From NCBI GenBank assembly GCA_029265815.1, contig JAJUGU010000004.1:124001-188000 (forward strand): a DNA stretch of 64,000 bases, given 5' to 3'. The DNA is from Anaerolineaceae bacterium. GTDB lineage: Bacteria; Chloroflexota; Anaerolineae; Anaerolineales; Anaerolineaceae. Below are positions 39,351-48,425 of this stretch, one piece after another. Under the pieces are notes generated by a model. That model was not told the DNA's origin and ran no database searches. It was given only the letters and a program-made list of their open reading frames with translations. Position 1 is the stretch's first letter; each line of letters opens with the position of its first letter. The translations under genes were made by a program, and so were the position numbers.

Positions 39351-39824
39351 ATGACAGAATCTCATATCCAGAATAACTCTCATGATGGACAAACCGAAAA
39401 ACCAATTCCGCTGCAGGTGGGTGCGTTAACGCCGGAACAGATTGCCTTGATTTTTACCCATCTTCCTGTTGATGTAACGTTCGTTGATGAAGGCAATGAT
39501 GTGCAGTTTTATTCCGGCGGCAAGAACCGCATTTTCGAGCGCACCCCCGATATCATCGGGCGCAACGTATTGAATTGCCATCATCCCGACAGCGTGCAGC
39601 TGGTTTTCAAAATCCTTGAGGATTTCCGCGCCGGAACCAGGGACAGGGCTGAATTCTGGATCCAGACTAAACCCACTGATGAGGGCAGCCGCTTCATCCA
39701 TATCCGGTACTTTGCCGTGCGCGACGCTCAGGGCAAGTTCCGCGGGACGCTGGAAGTGACGCAGGATGTCACCGATATCCGCCAGTTACAGGGAGAACGC
39801 CGCCTGCTGGATGAAGCAAAATAA
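39351..39824 (+). CDS. PAS domain protein (DUF438-type PAS)
   Basis: LPVDVTFVDEGNDVQFYSGGKNRIFERTPDIIGRNVLNCHHPDSVQLVFKILEDF. ATG at 39351 (39339 is an upstream alternative). Confidence 0.83.
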   Translation: MTESHIQNNSHDGQTEKPIPLQVGALTPEQIALIFTHLPVDVTFVDEGNDVQFYSGGKNRIFERTPDIIGRNVLNCHHPDSVQLVFKILEDFRAGTRDRAEFWIQTKPTDEGSRFIHIRYFAVRDAQGKFRGTLEVTQDVTDIRQLQGERRLLDEAK

Positions 39825-39875
39825 CCAGAGCAGCATTAGCATCATCATCTTCCAACCGAACCCGGGAGGTAACCG

Positions 39876-40335
39876 ATGCCTGAGACCCATTTTTTTTGAG
39901 CGGTTGTTTGTCGTCGCTTCCTTTCTGTACCAGGTCGTCCTGATCATTCATTTCTCGCTGCGCAAATGGCGCTTTGTTACCGCAATGCGTTATGGGCTAA
40001 TGGTGTATGCCCTCGGCGTCCCCGCCGCAGCGTTTAGCCTGTTGCTCCTGCTCGACGGCAGACCCTGGTCTCTGTGGCTTAGCGGGTTTCTCTATCTCGT
40101 TTGGGGCATCTATGGCTACTGGATCGAATACGTCAGAAAAATCGAGTGGCGCTCCCCAATCCGATGGGCAGTATTTATCCCCTATATTCTGCTCTACCTG
40201 GCCACGACCATGTTCTACTGGTTCCCGCTGGCGTTGATTTGGAAACCTTTCTGGTATATTTACGCAGTTCTCTTTATTATCGCCACTTATCTGAACGTGA
40301 GTTCGCATAAAAGACCGGCGGGGCGTGAGAATTAA
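39876..40335 (+). pseudogene. small multi-pass membrane protein, frameshifted in an 8-T run (or programmed slippage)
   Basis: GGGAGGTaaccgATG start gives MPETHFF*; removing one T from the 39890-39897 run gives a continuous 152-aa membrane protein MPETHFFERLFVVASFLYQ... Confidence 0.75.
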
Positions 40336-40537
40336 GACCCAATCGCTCTAATCCTCGCTTGTTCTCCTTGCGATGCGAATGATTATCATCACGAATAAAG
40401 CTTCAAATCGCCTGATTAGTCAAATTAAATTCGTGAAGGATAAAAACGCGGTATCTTTCGGTATTACAAGATCAATTCGGATAATTTTGCTCTTGACTCT
40501 CTTATTCATAATGGGTAAGATTTCTCAAGGAGTAAAA

Positions 40538-41101
40538 ATGGACAATAAAAAAGAGTTATCACCAGAATTCGTTAAAAAATTGGTCGAAACCTTGAAAACT
40601 CGTTTTGAGAAAAACCCTACCCACCATGCAGGCATCGAATGGAATAACCTTCAAGCAAGGCTGGAAGCCAATCCCGAGAAACTCTGGTCGCTTTACGAGA
40701 TGGAAAGAACGGGAGGAGAACCGGATGTTGTCGGGTTCGACAAAACAACCGGGGAATATACTTTCTATGATTGTTCCATTGAAACACCTGCCGGACGCAG
40801 GAATCTTTGTTATGACCATGAGGCCTTGGAGTCAAGGAAAACGTTTAAACCTCAAGACAGCGCGATGAACATGGCCGCTGCCATGGGGGTCGATTTATTG
40901 ACCGAAGAGCAATACTACGAGCTTCAGGCACTCGGCCAATTTGACCTGAAGACTTCGAGCTGGTTGAAAACGCCCGATGGAATTCGCAGGCTCGGCGGGG
41001 CCATCTTTGGTGACCGCCGTTATGGGCGTGTCTTTGTGTATCACAATGGCGCCGAATCTTACTACGGAGTCAGGGGGTTTCGCGGTGTGTTGAAAGTTTA
41101 A
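40538..41101 (+). CDS. DUF4256 family protein
   Basis: YEMERTGGEPDVVGFDKTTGEYTFYDCSIETPAGRRNLCYDHEALESRK; ATG after AAGGAGT. Confidence 0.85.
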   Translation: MDNKKELSPEFVKKLVETLKTRFEKNPTHHAGIEWNNLQARLEANPEKLWSLYEMERTGGEPDVVGFDKTTGEYTFYDCSIETPAGRRNLCYDHEALESRKTFKPQDSAMNMAAAMGVDLLTEEQYYELQALGQFDLKTSSWLKTPDGIRRLGGAIFGDRRYGRVFVYHNGAESYYGVRGFRGVLKV

Positions 41102-41220
41102 TAACGCCCGTTCCTAAACAACACATTAATCTTGCCATCTTGACATGAGACCAGACCAGGCGTAAATGATGTCACAATCATAACCGGATGATGCCATCTC
41201 ACCCTTACGTTAGTAAACAG

Positions 41221-41256
41221 AAGAGCAGTGACCAATTGGTCACTGCTCTTTTATTC
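41221..41256 (+). terminator. intrinsic terminator, 30-nt perfect palindrome
   Basis: AAGAGCAGTGACCAATTGGTCACTGCTCTT followed by a T-rich tract. Confidence 0.8.
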
Positions 41257-41339
41257 TTTTTTATAAGTGCCCTTTTATTCGATGCCCCCCCGGGCTCTCA
41301 ACAAGTAATGATTCTGGTGTTACCCAATGTTCAGACTCA

Positions 41340-43151
41340 TTACTTGGCGGTGATTCCAGTTTCCTCGATCGTGCCGGAACCGCCAGCCAGTGCTGCCGCA
41401 TGCTTGCCTGCCAGGCGGCCAAAGGTGTAGCAACGGCCGAGCGAAAGGCCTGTGGCATGGAATGGATAGTCTGCACCACCATAGAACTGACCGCCGAGAT
41501 TACCTACGCAGTATAAACCTGGGATGGGTTCTTTGTTGGCATCAAGTGCCTGGCCGTTAGCGTTGGTGTATACACCAGAGCACAAGGCCGAAACGCGCAG
41601 GTGGCGGCGGATGCCATAGAACGGAGGTGTTTTAATGGCGTTCATCCACTTGGCATCCTTGCCAAAGTCTTCATCCTTACCCTTTTCACACAGCTCATTA
41701 TAGCGGGCAACGGTCGCCAGGAATTTTTCCTTGTCCTCGATTCCCAGTTTGTCGCAAAGTTCTTCGAGAGTGTCTGCGCGGTAGGTATCAATCAGGTGTG
41801 AGAACACGCCTGTGCGTGGTTGGCCGTCATGAGTGGCTTTGTAATCTTCGTCGGAGATTTCGGGCATATACTTTTCCATGACCGCGGGAGGTACCAGGCT
41901 GGAAACAGATTCATGATTCATGTATTCACTGTCATAGATCTGGCAATACCAACCCTTTGAGCCTCGTTCAGGATCTTCGTAATTTTTTCCGCCCTTATAG
42001 AGATCCTGGTGCAGCATGATGTCATTCATGTACACAAACCCAACGAATTCGTTGCAGAAACGTTCACCCTTCATATTGACATACAGGAAGGGTTCTTCGT
42101 ACATAAGGCCGGCATCGAAGTCGTGGAGCATCTTGGTATGGCCAAGATTTTCCATAACTGCGCCCGCACTAACAGCCATCAGGTGGCCATCACCGGTCTT
42201 CGAATACTGCTTTTTATCAAAGTCAGCCACATCCGGGCACCAGTGTTTCACCATCGAGGGGTTGTTCTGATAATCACCGGTTGCCAGAATAACAGCTTTT
42301 TTCGCATTGAACTTAACAAAAGTTCCATCAGCAAGTTTACCAACAACACCAACAACCTTGCTATCTTCTTTGATCAGTTGCACACCCGGGGTATTAAAGT
42401 AAACCTTAAGGCGGCCATTAAACTCCTCAACGGCCTCTTCCAAAACATAGGTCAGGATTGTGCCGACGTTATTCGGTTTCGGTCCCATCCATGGGGCATA
42501 CATGTGGGCTTTAGCGGTGCCATAGTCATAACGTGCAAATCGGCCATCACTCCACTCGCCGGTAAAGTCCTGGCTGGTATTCAAGTACATAAACAAACCT
42601 TTGTCATTGGGCTTGTCCGCTGAAGTTCCATTCAAACGCGCGCGGTCATAGAACCAGTTGACCGCCTCTCCGGAGTTCATGACATACGCTTTCAGAAGTT
42701 CAGTGTCTGATCGCCAGTTATTTAAGCTGTTCGTGTGTTGAATATAGCGCAGCAAACCTTCAGGGTCGCTCTCGTCAAGAATAAGACCTGAGCCGCAATT
42801 ACCCTGTGAGACTGGGGTATCATGTTTCTGAAGGATCACAACTGAACTGCCTTCTTCAGCCGCGGTAATCGCCGCAGGTACGCCTGCAGCGCCCGCACCC
42901 ACCACCACGATATCAGCGGTTACTTCGCCGACAAAATCAGTGATTGGATCCAATACAACTGAAGAATCTTTATACTCATCTATTGAAAAAGGACCGGTGA
43001 GACAGGTTGATGAAGCTTCTTCACCGGTTGGAGCAGGAGTCCCCTCAGTTGCCACTGTGGGTTTGCAGCCGGTCAACCCCATAATACCGATTCCAGCGGA
43101 GCCGATAGCCGCACCTTTTAGAAAATCCCTACGAGAAATCTTGTTGGTCAT
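41340..43151 (-). CDS. Tat-exported FAD-dependent reductase (flavocytochrome c/fumarate- or urocanate-reductase-like)
   Basis: SRRDFLKGAAIGSAGIGIMGLTGC (Tat/lipobox), VVVGAGAAGVPAAITAAEEGSSVVILQKH, C-terminal GADYPFHATGLSLGRCYTFGRLAGKHAA. Confidence 0.88.
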   Translation of the reverse strand: MTNKISRRDFLKGAAIGSAGIGIMGLTGCKPTVATEGTPAPTGEEASSTCLTGPFSIDEYKDSSVVLDPITDFVGEVTADIVVVGAGAAGVPAAITAAEEGSSVVILQKHDTPVSQGNCGSGLILDESDPEGLLRYIQHTNSLNNWRSDTELLKAYVMNSGEAVNWFYDRARLNGTSADKPNDKGLFMYLNTSQDFTGEWSDGRFARYDYGTAKAHMYAPWMGPKPNNVGTILTYVLEEAVEEFNGRLKVYFNTPGVQLIKEDSKVVGVVGKLADGTFVKFNAKKAVILATGDYQNNPSMVKHWCPDVADFDKKQYSKTGDGHLMAVSAGAVMENLGHTKMLHDFDAGLMYEEPFLYVNMKGERFCNEFVGFVYMNDIMLHQDLYKGGKNYEDPERGSKGWYCQIYDSEYMNHESVSSLVPPAVMEKYMPEISDEDYKATHDGQPRTGVFSHLIDTYRADTLEELCDKLGIEDKEKFLATVARYNELCEKGKDEDFGKDAKWMNAIKTPPFYGIRRHLRVSALCSGVYTNANGQALDANKEPIPGLYCVGNLGGQFYGGADYPFHATGLSLGRCYTFGRLAGKHAAALAGGSGTIEETGITAK

Positions 43152-43284
43152 AGACTGCTCTCCTTATGAAAAATAATAAAATACTCAGTGGGGCTGAGTT
43201 TGATTTATTTATATCCAGGCATCAGTTTAGCAAATCTTGACCATACCCGTCGGACAAAAATAAAAATTTGCCCAAAATATTACC

Positions 43285-43322
43285 CCCCAAATAGACAAAT
43301 GTAAAAAATTGTCTATTTGGGG
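43285..43322. promoter_or_regulatory. palindromic operator candidate between divergent TetR and reductase genes
   Basis: CCCCAAATAGACAA-atgtaaaaaa-TTGTCTATTTGGGG, 14-bp perfect arms. Confidence 0.75.
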
Positions 43323-43420
43323 AATTTCTAGATTTGGAAAAAGATTTTTAAAAAATCCGGTAAAATAGGGAAAATTTATCAAAAGATATAGGGTTCAAGT
43401 AAATTAATAGGGGAATACTC

Positions 43421-43966
43421 GTGGGTAAACAGCAAGAAATTCAAGAAAAAATTTACAAAGCGCTGGAACAACTGGTTCAAACAAAACCACTTTCAGAAAT
43501 TAAAGTGATCGACCTGTGCCGGATAAGTGGTGTGGCACGTTCCACATTTTATTCGTATTTTTGCGATATTTATTCTGTACCGCAGTGGCTGTGGGACGAC
43601 ATGATGAGCCCGTCGCTTTACATGATAGGCAACACGCTAACCTGGGATGAAGGCCACCGGTTGATGTTTCTCAACCTTCTCAAATATAAATCTCTTTTCA
43701 CGAAGATTTACTGGGAAAACGATTACCACTCCATTCTGGAGTACGGTTATCGCGGTGGGTTTGCTGCGGTCAAAGAAAACGTGGAAAAACGCAAAAAACA
43801 CGTTTGGACGGATGAAGAGCTCCTGGATCTGGACTATTGCATCAAGGCTCTTGCAAGTCTTACCACCAAATGGGGACGGGATGGGATGGTGGTTCCCGTT
43901 GAGCGGATCGTAAAAATCTTTAACGATCACATTCCTGATTTTCTTAAAGACCTTTGCGACACGTAA
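43421..43966 (+). CDS. TetR/AcrR family transcriptional regulator
   Basis: N-terminal HTH IKVIDLCRISGVARSTFYSYFCDIYSV. Confidence 0.85.
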   Translation: MGKQQEIQEKIYKALEQLVQTKPLSEIKVIDLCRISGVARSTFYSYFCDIYSVPQWLWDDMMSPSLYMIGNTLTWDEGHRLMFLNLLKYKSLFTKIYWENDYHSILEYGYRGGFAAVKENVEKRKKHVWTDEELLDLDYCIKALASLTTKWGRDGMVVPVERIVKIFNDHIPDFLKDLCDT

Positions 43967-44017
43967 TGATTCTGCCGGGTTGAGATAGCGTATTTATACA
44001 TCAATGGAGCCTAAACT

Positions 44018-45229
44018 TCATAATCTGTTCTTCCGCCACCATCTACCCAGCTTGAGGTAGAACATGTAGATCAATACCAGCACAGCCACCGTTGCGGCAG
44101 AAATTCCAACGCTGGCCAGCCCCTGCGCTTTGAATAATCCCCAGTTCACCCCCGACCCCCCCTGCGCATTTGCCAGATTGATCAACACCGACAACACACT
44201 TACATAAAGCGGAAGCGCCATTGCCAGCCCACATCCAGCGCATAGAATCACCAACCGCGGAGCGTTGGAAAACGCGATCGTTCCGAACAGCGCTGCTTCC
44301 GTCTTCCTTTTCTCATCCTGTGGCGCAGGGAATAACGCGCGCTTGGGCAGCACCACCCTGATCAACACCAATAGATTCACCAGACTCAAAACCCAACACA
44401 CGAGTACAGAGACCATCACCAGCGGATAGTAGAGGCTTTCAATATTGGCAAAGACCAAAACAATCAGCAGTACTGGCGCAGTGATAATTCCCACATAGGC
44501 CGCCATCTTGATCTCATCCATCGCGCAACGGTGAATGGCATGCCCTGTTTCGTGAGGGATCACCAGAGTCAACGCCAGGTGACCAACCACCAGTATGAAA
44601 AGTGCAGTGATCAGCGGCAGTTTCGCAACATTTTCTGAAACACCATTGGGTAAATGATTGAAAGCTGCCGCCGCAACAGCAACCGCCAGCATCGACGCTG
44701 GCACAGCGGTGATCGAGGCATTCAGCACCATTTGCGGATCAGCCCTGTCAAATGTCTCAATGTTTCCGCTGTGCTGCAGTGATGCACACCAGCCTCCCAA
44801 CCCTCCCAGCCCGGCTCCGCCGAGAAAGAGCGCAAGGAAGGCATACTGCGTGCGCAGAATGAGTGCCTCAATCAGCGCCACCTTTGAAACAACCACGCTC
44901 GCGATCATCCGCTCTGGTAAAAACCACATCGCTTGCCCGGCTAAAGCCGCTCCCCACAGGCAGAAAATCACGATCCCTGCCAGAGCGCCGGCCAGAGCCC
45001 CCAGAATGATGAGCCGACCAGACAAGACGGAACCGCTGCGGCGCGCCGCCCTCCAACCGCCAATGATGATCATCAAAGCGGTTACCACACCTGCGATCCA
45101 GAATGGATATGACATGCAGGTTGCTGATGTTCCAAGAAATGCATCCGGCTGAATGATGAACAGTAAAAAATTGATCACAGATGCGATCAATCCAGTCAAC
45201 AACCCTACAGCTCCGGCACGTGTGCTCAT
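44018..45229 (-). CDS. multi-pass membrane protein with HETGH motif
   Basis: Many hydrophobic segments; LTLVIPHETGHAIHRCAMDE. Confidence 0.7.
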   Translation of the reverse strand: MSTRAGAVGLLTGLIASVINFLLFIIQPDAFLGTSATCMSYPFWIAGVVTALMIIIGGWRAARRSGSVLSGRLIILGALAGALAGIVIFCLWGAALAGQAMWFLPERMIASVVVSKVALIEALILRTQYAFLALFLGGAGLGGLGGWCASLQHSGNIETFDRADPQMVLNASITAVPASMLAVAVAAAAFNHLPNGVSENVAKLPLITALFILVVGHLALTLVIPHETGHAIHRCAMDEIKMAAYVGIITAPVLLIVLVFANIESLYYPLVMVSVLVCWVLSLVNLLVLIRVVLPKRALFPAPQDEKRKTEAALFGTIAFSNAPRLVILCAGCGLAMALPLYVSVLSVLINLANAQGGSGVNWGLFKAQGLASVGISAATVAVLVLIYMFYLKLGRWWRKNRL

Positions 45230-45366
45230 GCTCCAATTTTATGCTTTTTTCAAGAAAAGCCAGCGTCATTGTCGTGAACAGGTATAATTCACAGATCTTG
45301 CCTGATTCTTCCCGGCCAGTTTTGAGTAAACGAGTCGCGCCGTTTGACGCTAAAAGTAGATCCTCA

Positions 45367-46584
45367 TTGAAAAATTTCGAAAGCAATTTTAGAAGGCTTA
45401 CAGTAAGTTATTCCCTGGTTCAGATCGTGTTTACCATGGGATACTGTACGATCTACGTGCTTGCCGGGATATTCCTGCTTTCACGCGGTTTTTCCAATTC
45501 TCAGGTTGGGGTCACGATCACTATTGCCAATGCCGTTTCTCTGCTTTCACAGCCGGTGGTGGCTGCGGCTGCTGACAGGAGTAAAAAGCTGTCACTGCAA
45601 AGCATCACAGCCCTCATGCTCCTGGCTGAGATCCTGATTGCTTTGGCCTTGTTGTTCCTTCCTCCGGTGGTTCTTCCAACCTCGATCCTCTTCATTTTGC
45701 TGGTGAGCCTCTTCATCCCGCAGGTTTCACTGGTGACCTCGATGTCGATCGAACACATCAACAGCGGCGTTCCTCTCAACTACAGTCTGGCACGCGGGAT
45801 CGGTTCCTTCGCCTTTGCAATTCTCTCGCTGTTGATGGGGTTCCTGATTGAGACTTTCGGAACCGGAACCGTAATGATCGCCGATATCGTTCGCTGTCTC
45901 CTTGGCATCTTGCTGGTGCTAACCTTTCCCAGAGCCAAAAGCAAGCTCTCAACATCCAGAAATGTGGAGTCAGCAGCTTCAGGTCTGTTTGAATTTGCAG
46001 TTAAGAACAAGCGCTTCATCGCTGTGGTCATCAGTTCAGCCATCCTTTTTATGTCCCATTCCTTCATCAATACATTCACCATCCAGATCGTCCGGCACAT
46101 CGGTGGCGACAGCTCCGAAATGGGGGTGGCAATTGCTGTAGCCGGGTTCGTGGAATTACCCGCGATGGCTTTATTCCCGCTGATTTATAAAAAGATCCGT
46201 AACCCGGGAACCATTATGAAACTCTCAGGGACATTCTTTGTGATCAAAGCCGCGATTACCCTCGCAGCCCCCAACATGCTTTGGATTAATGTGGCACAAT
46301 GCCTTCAATTCTTCACTTATGCCATGTTTCTGCCCGCTTCTGTGTATTATGTGAATCACGTAGTGAGGGAAGCAGATAAGGTAAAAGGGCAGGCTTTGAT
46401 GGGAATGTCGTGGGGGATAAGCGGAATGCTGGGCGGTGTTTTAGGTGGATTCATGCTCGATGCCAGCGGAGGTGTAAATCTCATGCTGACGATGGGTGTC
46501 GTCATCTCCACTGCCGGATTACTGCTGTTAACCTTCATCGATAATTACCGCCTTAAACCAGCGCGCGATATCGAAGAAGATTGA
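45367..46584 (+). CDS. MFS transporter
   Basis: About 12 hydrophobic segments; LSRGFSNSQVGVTITIANAVSLLSQPVVAAAADRSKKL. Start (TTG) uncertain. Confidence 0.82.
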   Translation: MKNFESNFRRLTVSYSLVQIVFTMGYCTIYVLAGIFLLSRGFSNSQVGVTITIANAVSLLSQPVVAAAADRSKKLSLQSITALMLLAEILIALALLFLPPVVLPTSILFILLVSLFIPQVSLVTSMSIEHINSGVPLNYSLARGIGSFAFAILSLLMGFLIETFGTGTVMIADIVRCLLGILLVLTFPRAKSKLSTSRNVESAASGLFEFAVKNKRFIAVVISSAILFMSHSFINTFTIQIVRHIGGDSSEMGVAIAVAGFVELPAMALFPLIYKKIRNPGTIMKLSGTFFVIKAAITLAAPNMLWINVAQCLQFFTYAMFLPASVYYVNHVVREADKVKGQALMGMSWGISGMLGGVLGGFMLDASGGVNLMLTMGVVISTAGLLLLTFIDNYRLKPARDIEED

Positions 46585-46657
46585 GGATATTGGATCATTT
46601 TCGTGGACTTTGGGCTGTCACTGATGCCCGCTTAATCGAATATTTTTAAAATCGTCA

Positions 46658-47173
46658 TCACGGGCGGGCCTGACCCGCCCCTCCACTGCAGGAGGGAGTC
46701 TGAGCTGACCCCGATGGATTACGCGAGTTTCGTGAAAACAACTTGCTCCAGTGAGGCTTCGCCAACTGCACTTTTTTAAGAGGAAATTCAGAATCGCAGG
46801 CTACCTGGTTTAAACTTTCCATCGTAAGAGGTGGCAAATTCCAGGCAGCGCGCGCTTTGTTACAGCGTTCAAGATCTTCAGAACTGATGGAATTTCTTCC
46901 GTGTTTGTATTGAATGCCAAATTCCCTGCAGGGTGAGGGACGGCGGCTGTATATCGTACACGCCACCCTTTCCCCGATCTTTCCACTGAGCGCGGCACAA
47001 TAAGGATGAGCCTGGTTTGTGCCCTTCATGTTATCGTAAAATTCGGTTTCCTCTTCCACAAACTCTAATGGTACGCTGCCGGCCTGAGATGGATCGGCTT
47101 CGCGCCAGTAGAATGAGACCCGAAAATAAGCGCAGCATGCCCCACAATGAATGCACACATTTTCAGAAAACAT
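46658..47173 (-). CDS. YkgJ-family cysteine cluster protein
   Basis: CIHCGACCAYFRVSFYW ... CTIYSRRPSPCREFG ... CNKARAAWNLPPL. Confidence 0.87.
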   Translation of the reverse strand: MFSENVCIHCGACCAYFRVSFYWREADPSQAGSVPLEFVEEETEFYDNMKGTNQAHPYCAALSGKIGERVACTIYSRRPSPCREFGIQYKHGRNSISSEDLERCNKARAAWNLPPLTMESLNQVACDSEFPLKKVQLAKPHWSKLFSRNSRNPSGSAQTPSCSGGAGQARP

Positions 47174-47320
47174 AAGGCGGAATTATATTCCTGATGCAAA
47201 TTTTTGATCAGGGGTGTGTTACAGATTCTGGCAATCGATTCTTGATCGAAAACGAGGCATTCTTGACCAAGACATAATTTTGAACTTGATTACACTTCCT
47301 TGCAGGGGTATGATTTTTTT

Positions 47321-48094
47321 ATGGAACACGCGCTGGTAAATCCAGAATTTAACGCTCTTTCACCTGTCGTTTTCATTGGAACTTCGGGCTGGACATACGA
47401 CCATTGGAAGGGAGTTTTTTATCCAATTGGGCTGTCGAAAAGTCACTGGTTTGATTATTATGCAGCACGGTTTAATTCGGTCGAGATCAACGCCACGTTT
47501 TACCGCACATTCCAGGATCAGACATACCAGAAATGGAAAGGCCAGGCCCCTCCTGGGTTTGGTTACGTTCTTAAAGCCCCAAAAATCATCACCCACTATA
47601 AACTGCTGAAAGATGTTGAATCAGAAATTCAGGGCTTCTGGCATTCTGCAAGTCTACTGGAAGAGACTTTCGAAATGATCCTGCTGCAAGTTTCCCCAAA
47701 CCAGCCGTACGACATGGGGCTTTTACTGAGTGCGCTGAAAGCCTTTCCCGATCCGTCACGCGTGGCCGTTGAATTTCGCAACAAACGCTGGTTCAACCGC
47801 GAAGTAGAAGGGTTACTGACGTCGGTCGGCGCAGCTTTCTGCGGTGTAGACTCGCCCCACCAGCGTCTGACCGAACAACTCACCTCCGATCGCGCATATT
47901 TACGCCTGCATGGCCGAAGGCGCTGGTATTCAGATAATTACGCCAACGAGGACCTGCTCCAAATCGCCGGGCTTGTCCGTAGATTGATCACACTCGGCGC
48001 CAGGCGCGTATATATATTCTTCAATAATGATTTTAGTGGTTATGCTCCGGCCAATGCCCTCGCCCTGCAGAAACTGCTCACTGAAGGTGAATAA
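47321..48094 (+). CDS. DUF72 domain protein
   Basis: IGTSGWTYDHWKGVFYP, FNSVEINATFYRTF, YIFFNNDFSGYAPANALALQ. Confidence 0.92.
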   Translation: MEHALVNPEFNALSPVVFIGTSGWTYDHWKGVFYPIGLSKSHWFDYYAARFNSVEINATFYRTFQDQTYQKWKGQAPPGFGYVLKAPKIITHYKLLKDVESEIQGFWHSASLLEETFEMILLQVSPNQPYDMGLLLSALKAFPDPSRVAVEFRNKRWFNREVEGLLTSVGAAFCGVDSPHQRLTEQLTSDRAYLRLHGRRRWYSDNYANEDLLQIAGLVRRLITLGARRVYIFFNNDFSGYAPANALALQKLLTEGE

Positions 48095-48425
48095 CCAGAG
48101 ATGTGAATGGAATACCGTGGGTGCGCAACAGTCTAAATCCTTCCATCAGCTTTTAACCCGTTGAAGAGTTCAAAACCACTGATTTCGCACTTAGTAAGCC
48201 ACGGAACATTTTGTTACGTTTAGAGGAAACAGCCCGGTAGATGTGTGCCATCTGAGTGATCAAGCGCTGCGGAAAGACCAAACTCGCGGTTCGGGTTGCC
48301 TTTACCAGGCTGGAACATTTGGGTGAACGTGGGTGAATGGATCATCATATAAATATTGTTCTCGTTCCCTGAAGGGATTGGATTTTGAGACTGTTGGAAT
48401 AACTATGACTCACACCCGGATTACA

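Noticed and set aside
39766-40335. 189-aa ORF starting inside the PAS gene
   Set aside because: No RBS at that start, and a well-formed RBS/ATG exists at 39876 in a frame corrected by a 1-nt change in the T run; treated as frameshifted gene
42009-42623. 204-aa plus-strand ORF
   Set aside because: Antisense to the Tat flavoprotein CDS; shadow ORF
43285-43322. Possible intrinsic terminator
   Set aside because: No gene ends into it; it lies between two divergent start codons, so operator is preferred
44658-45152. 164-aa plus-strand ORF
   Set aside because: Ala/Pro-rich antisense shadow of the membrane protein at 44018-45229
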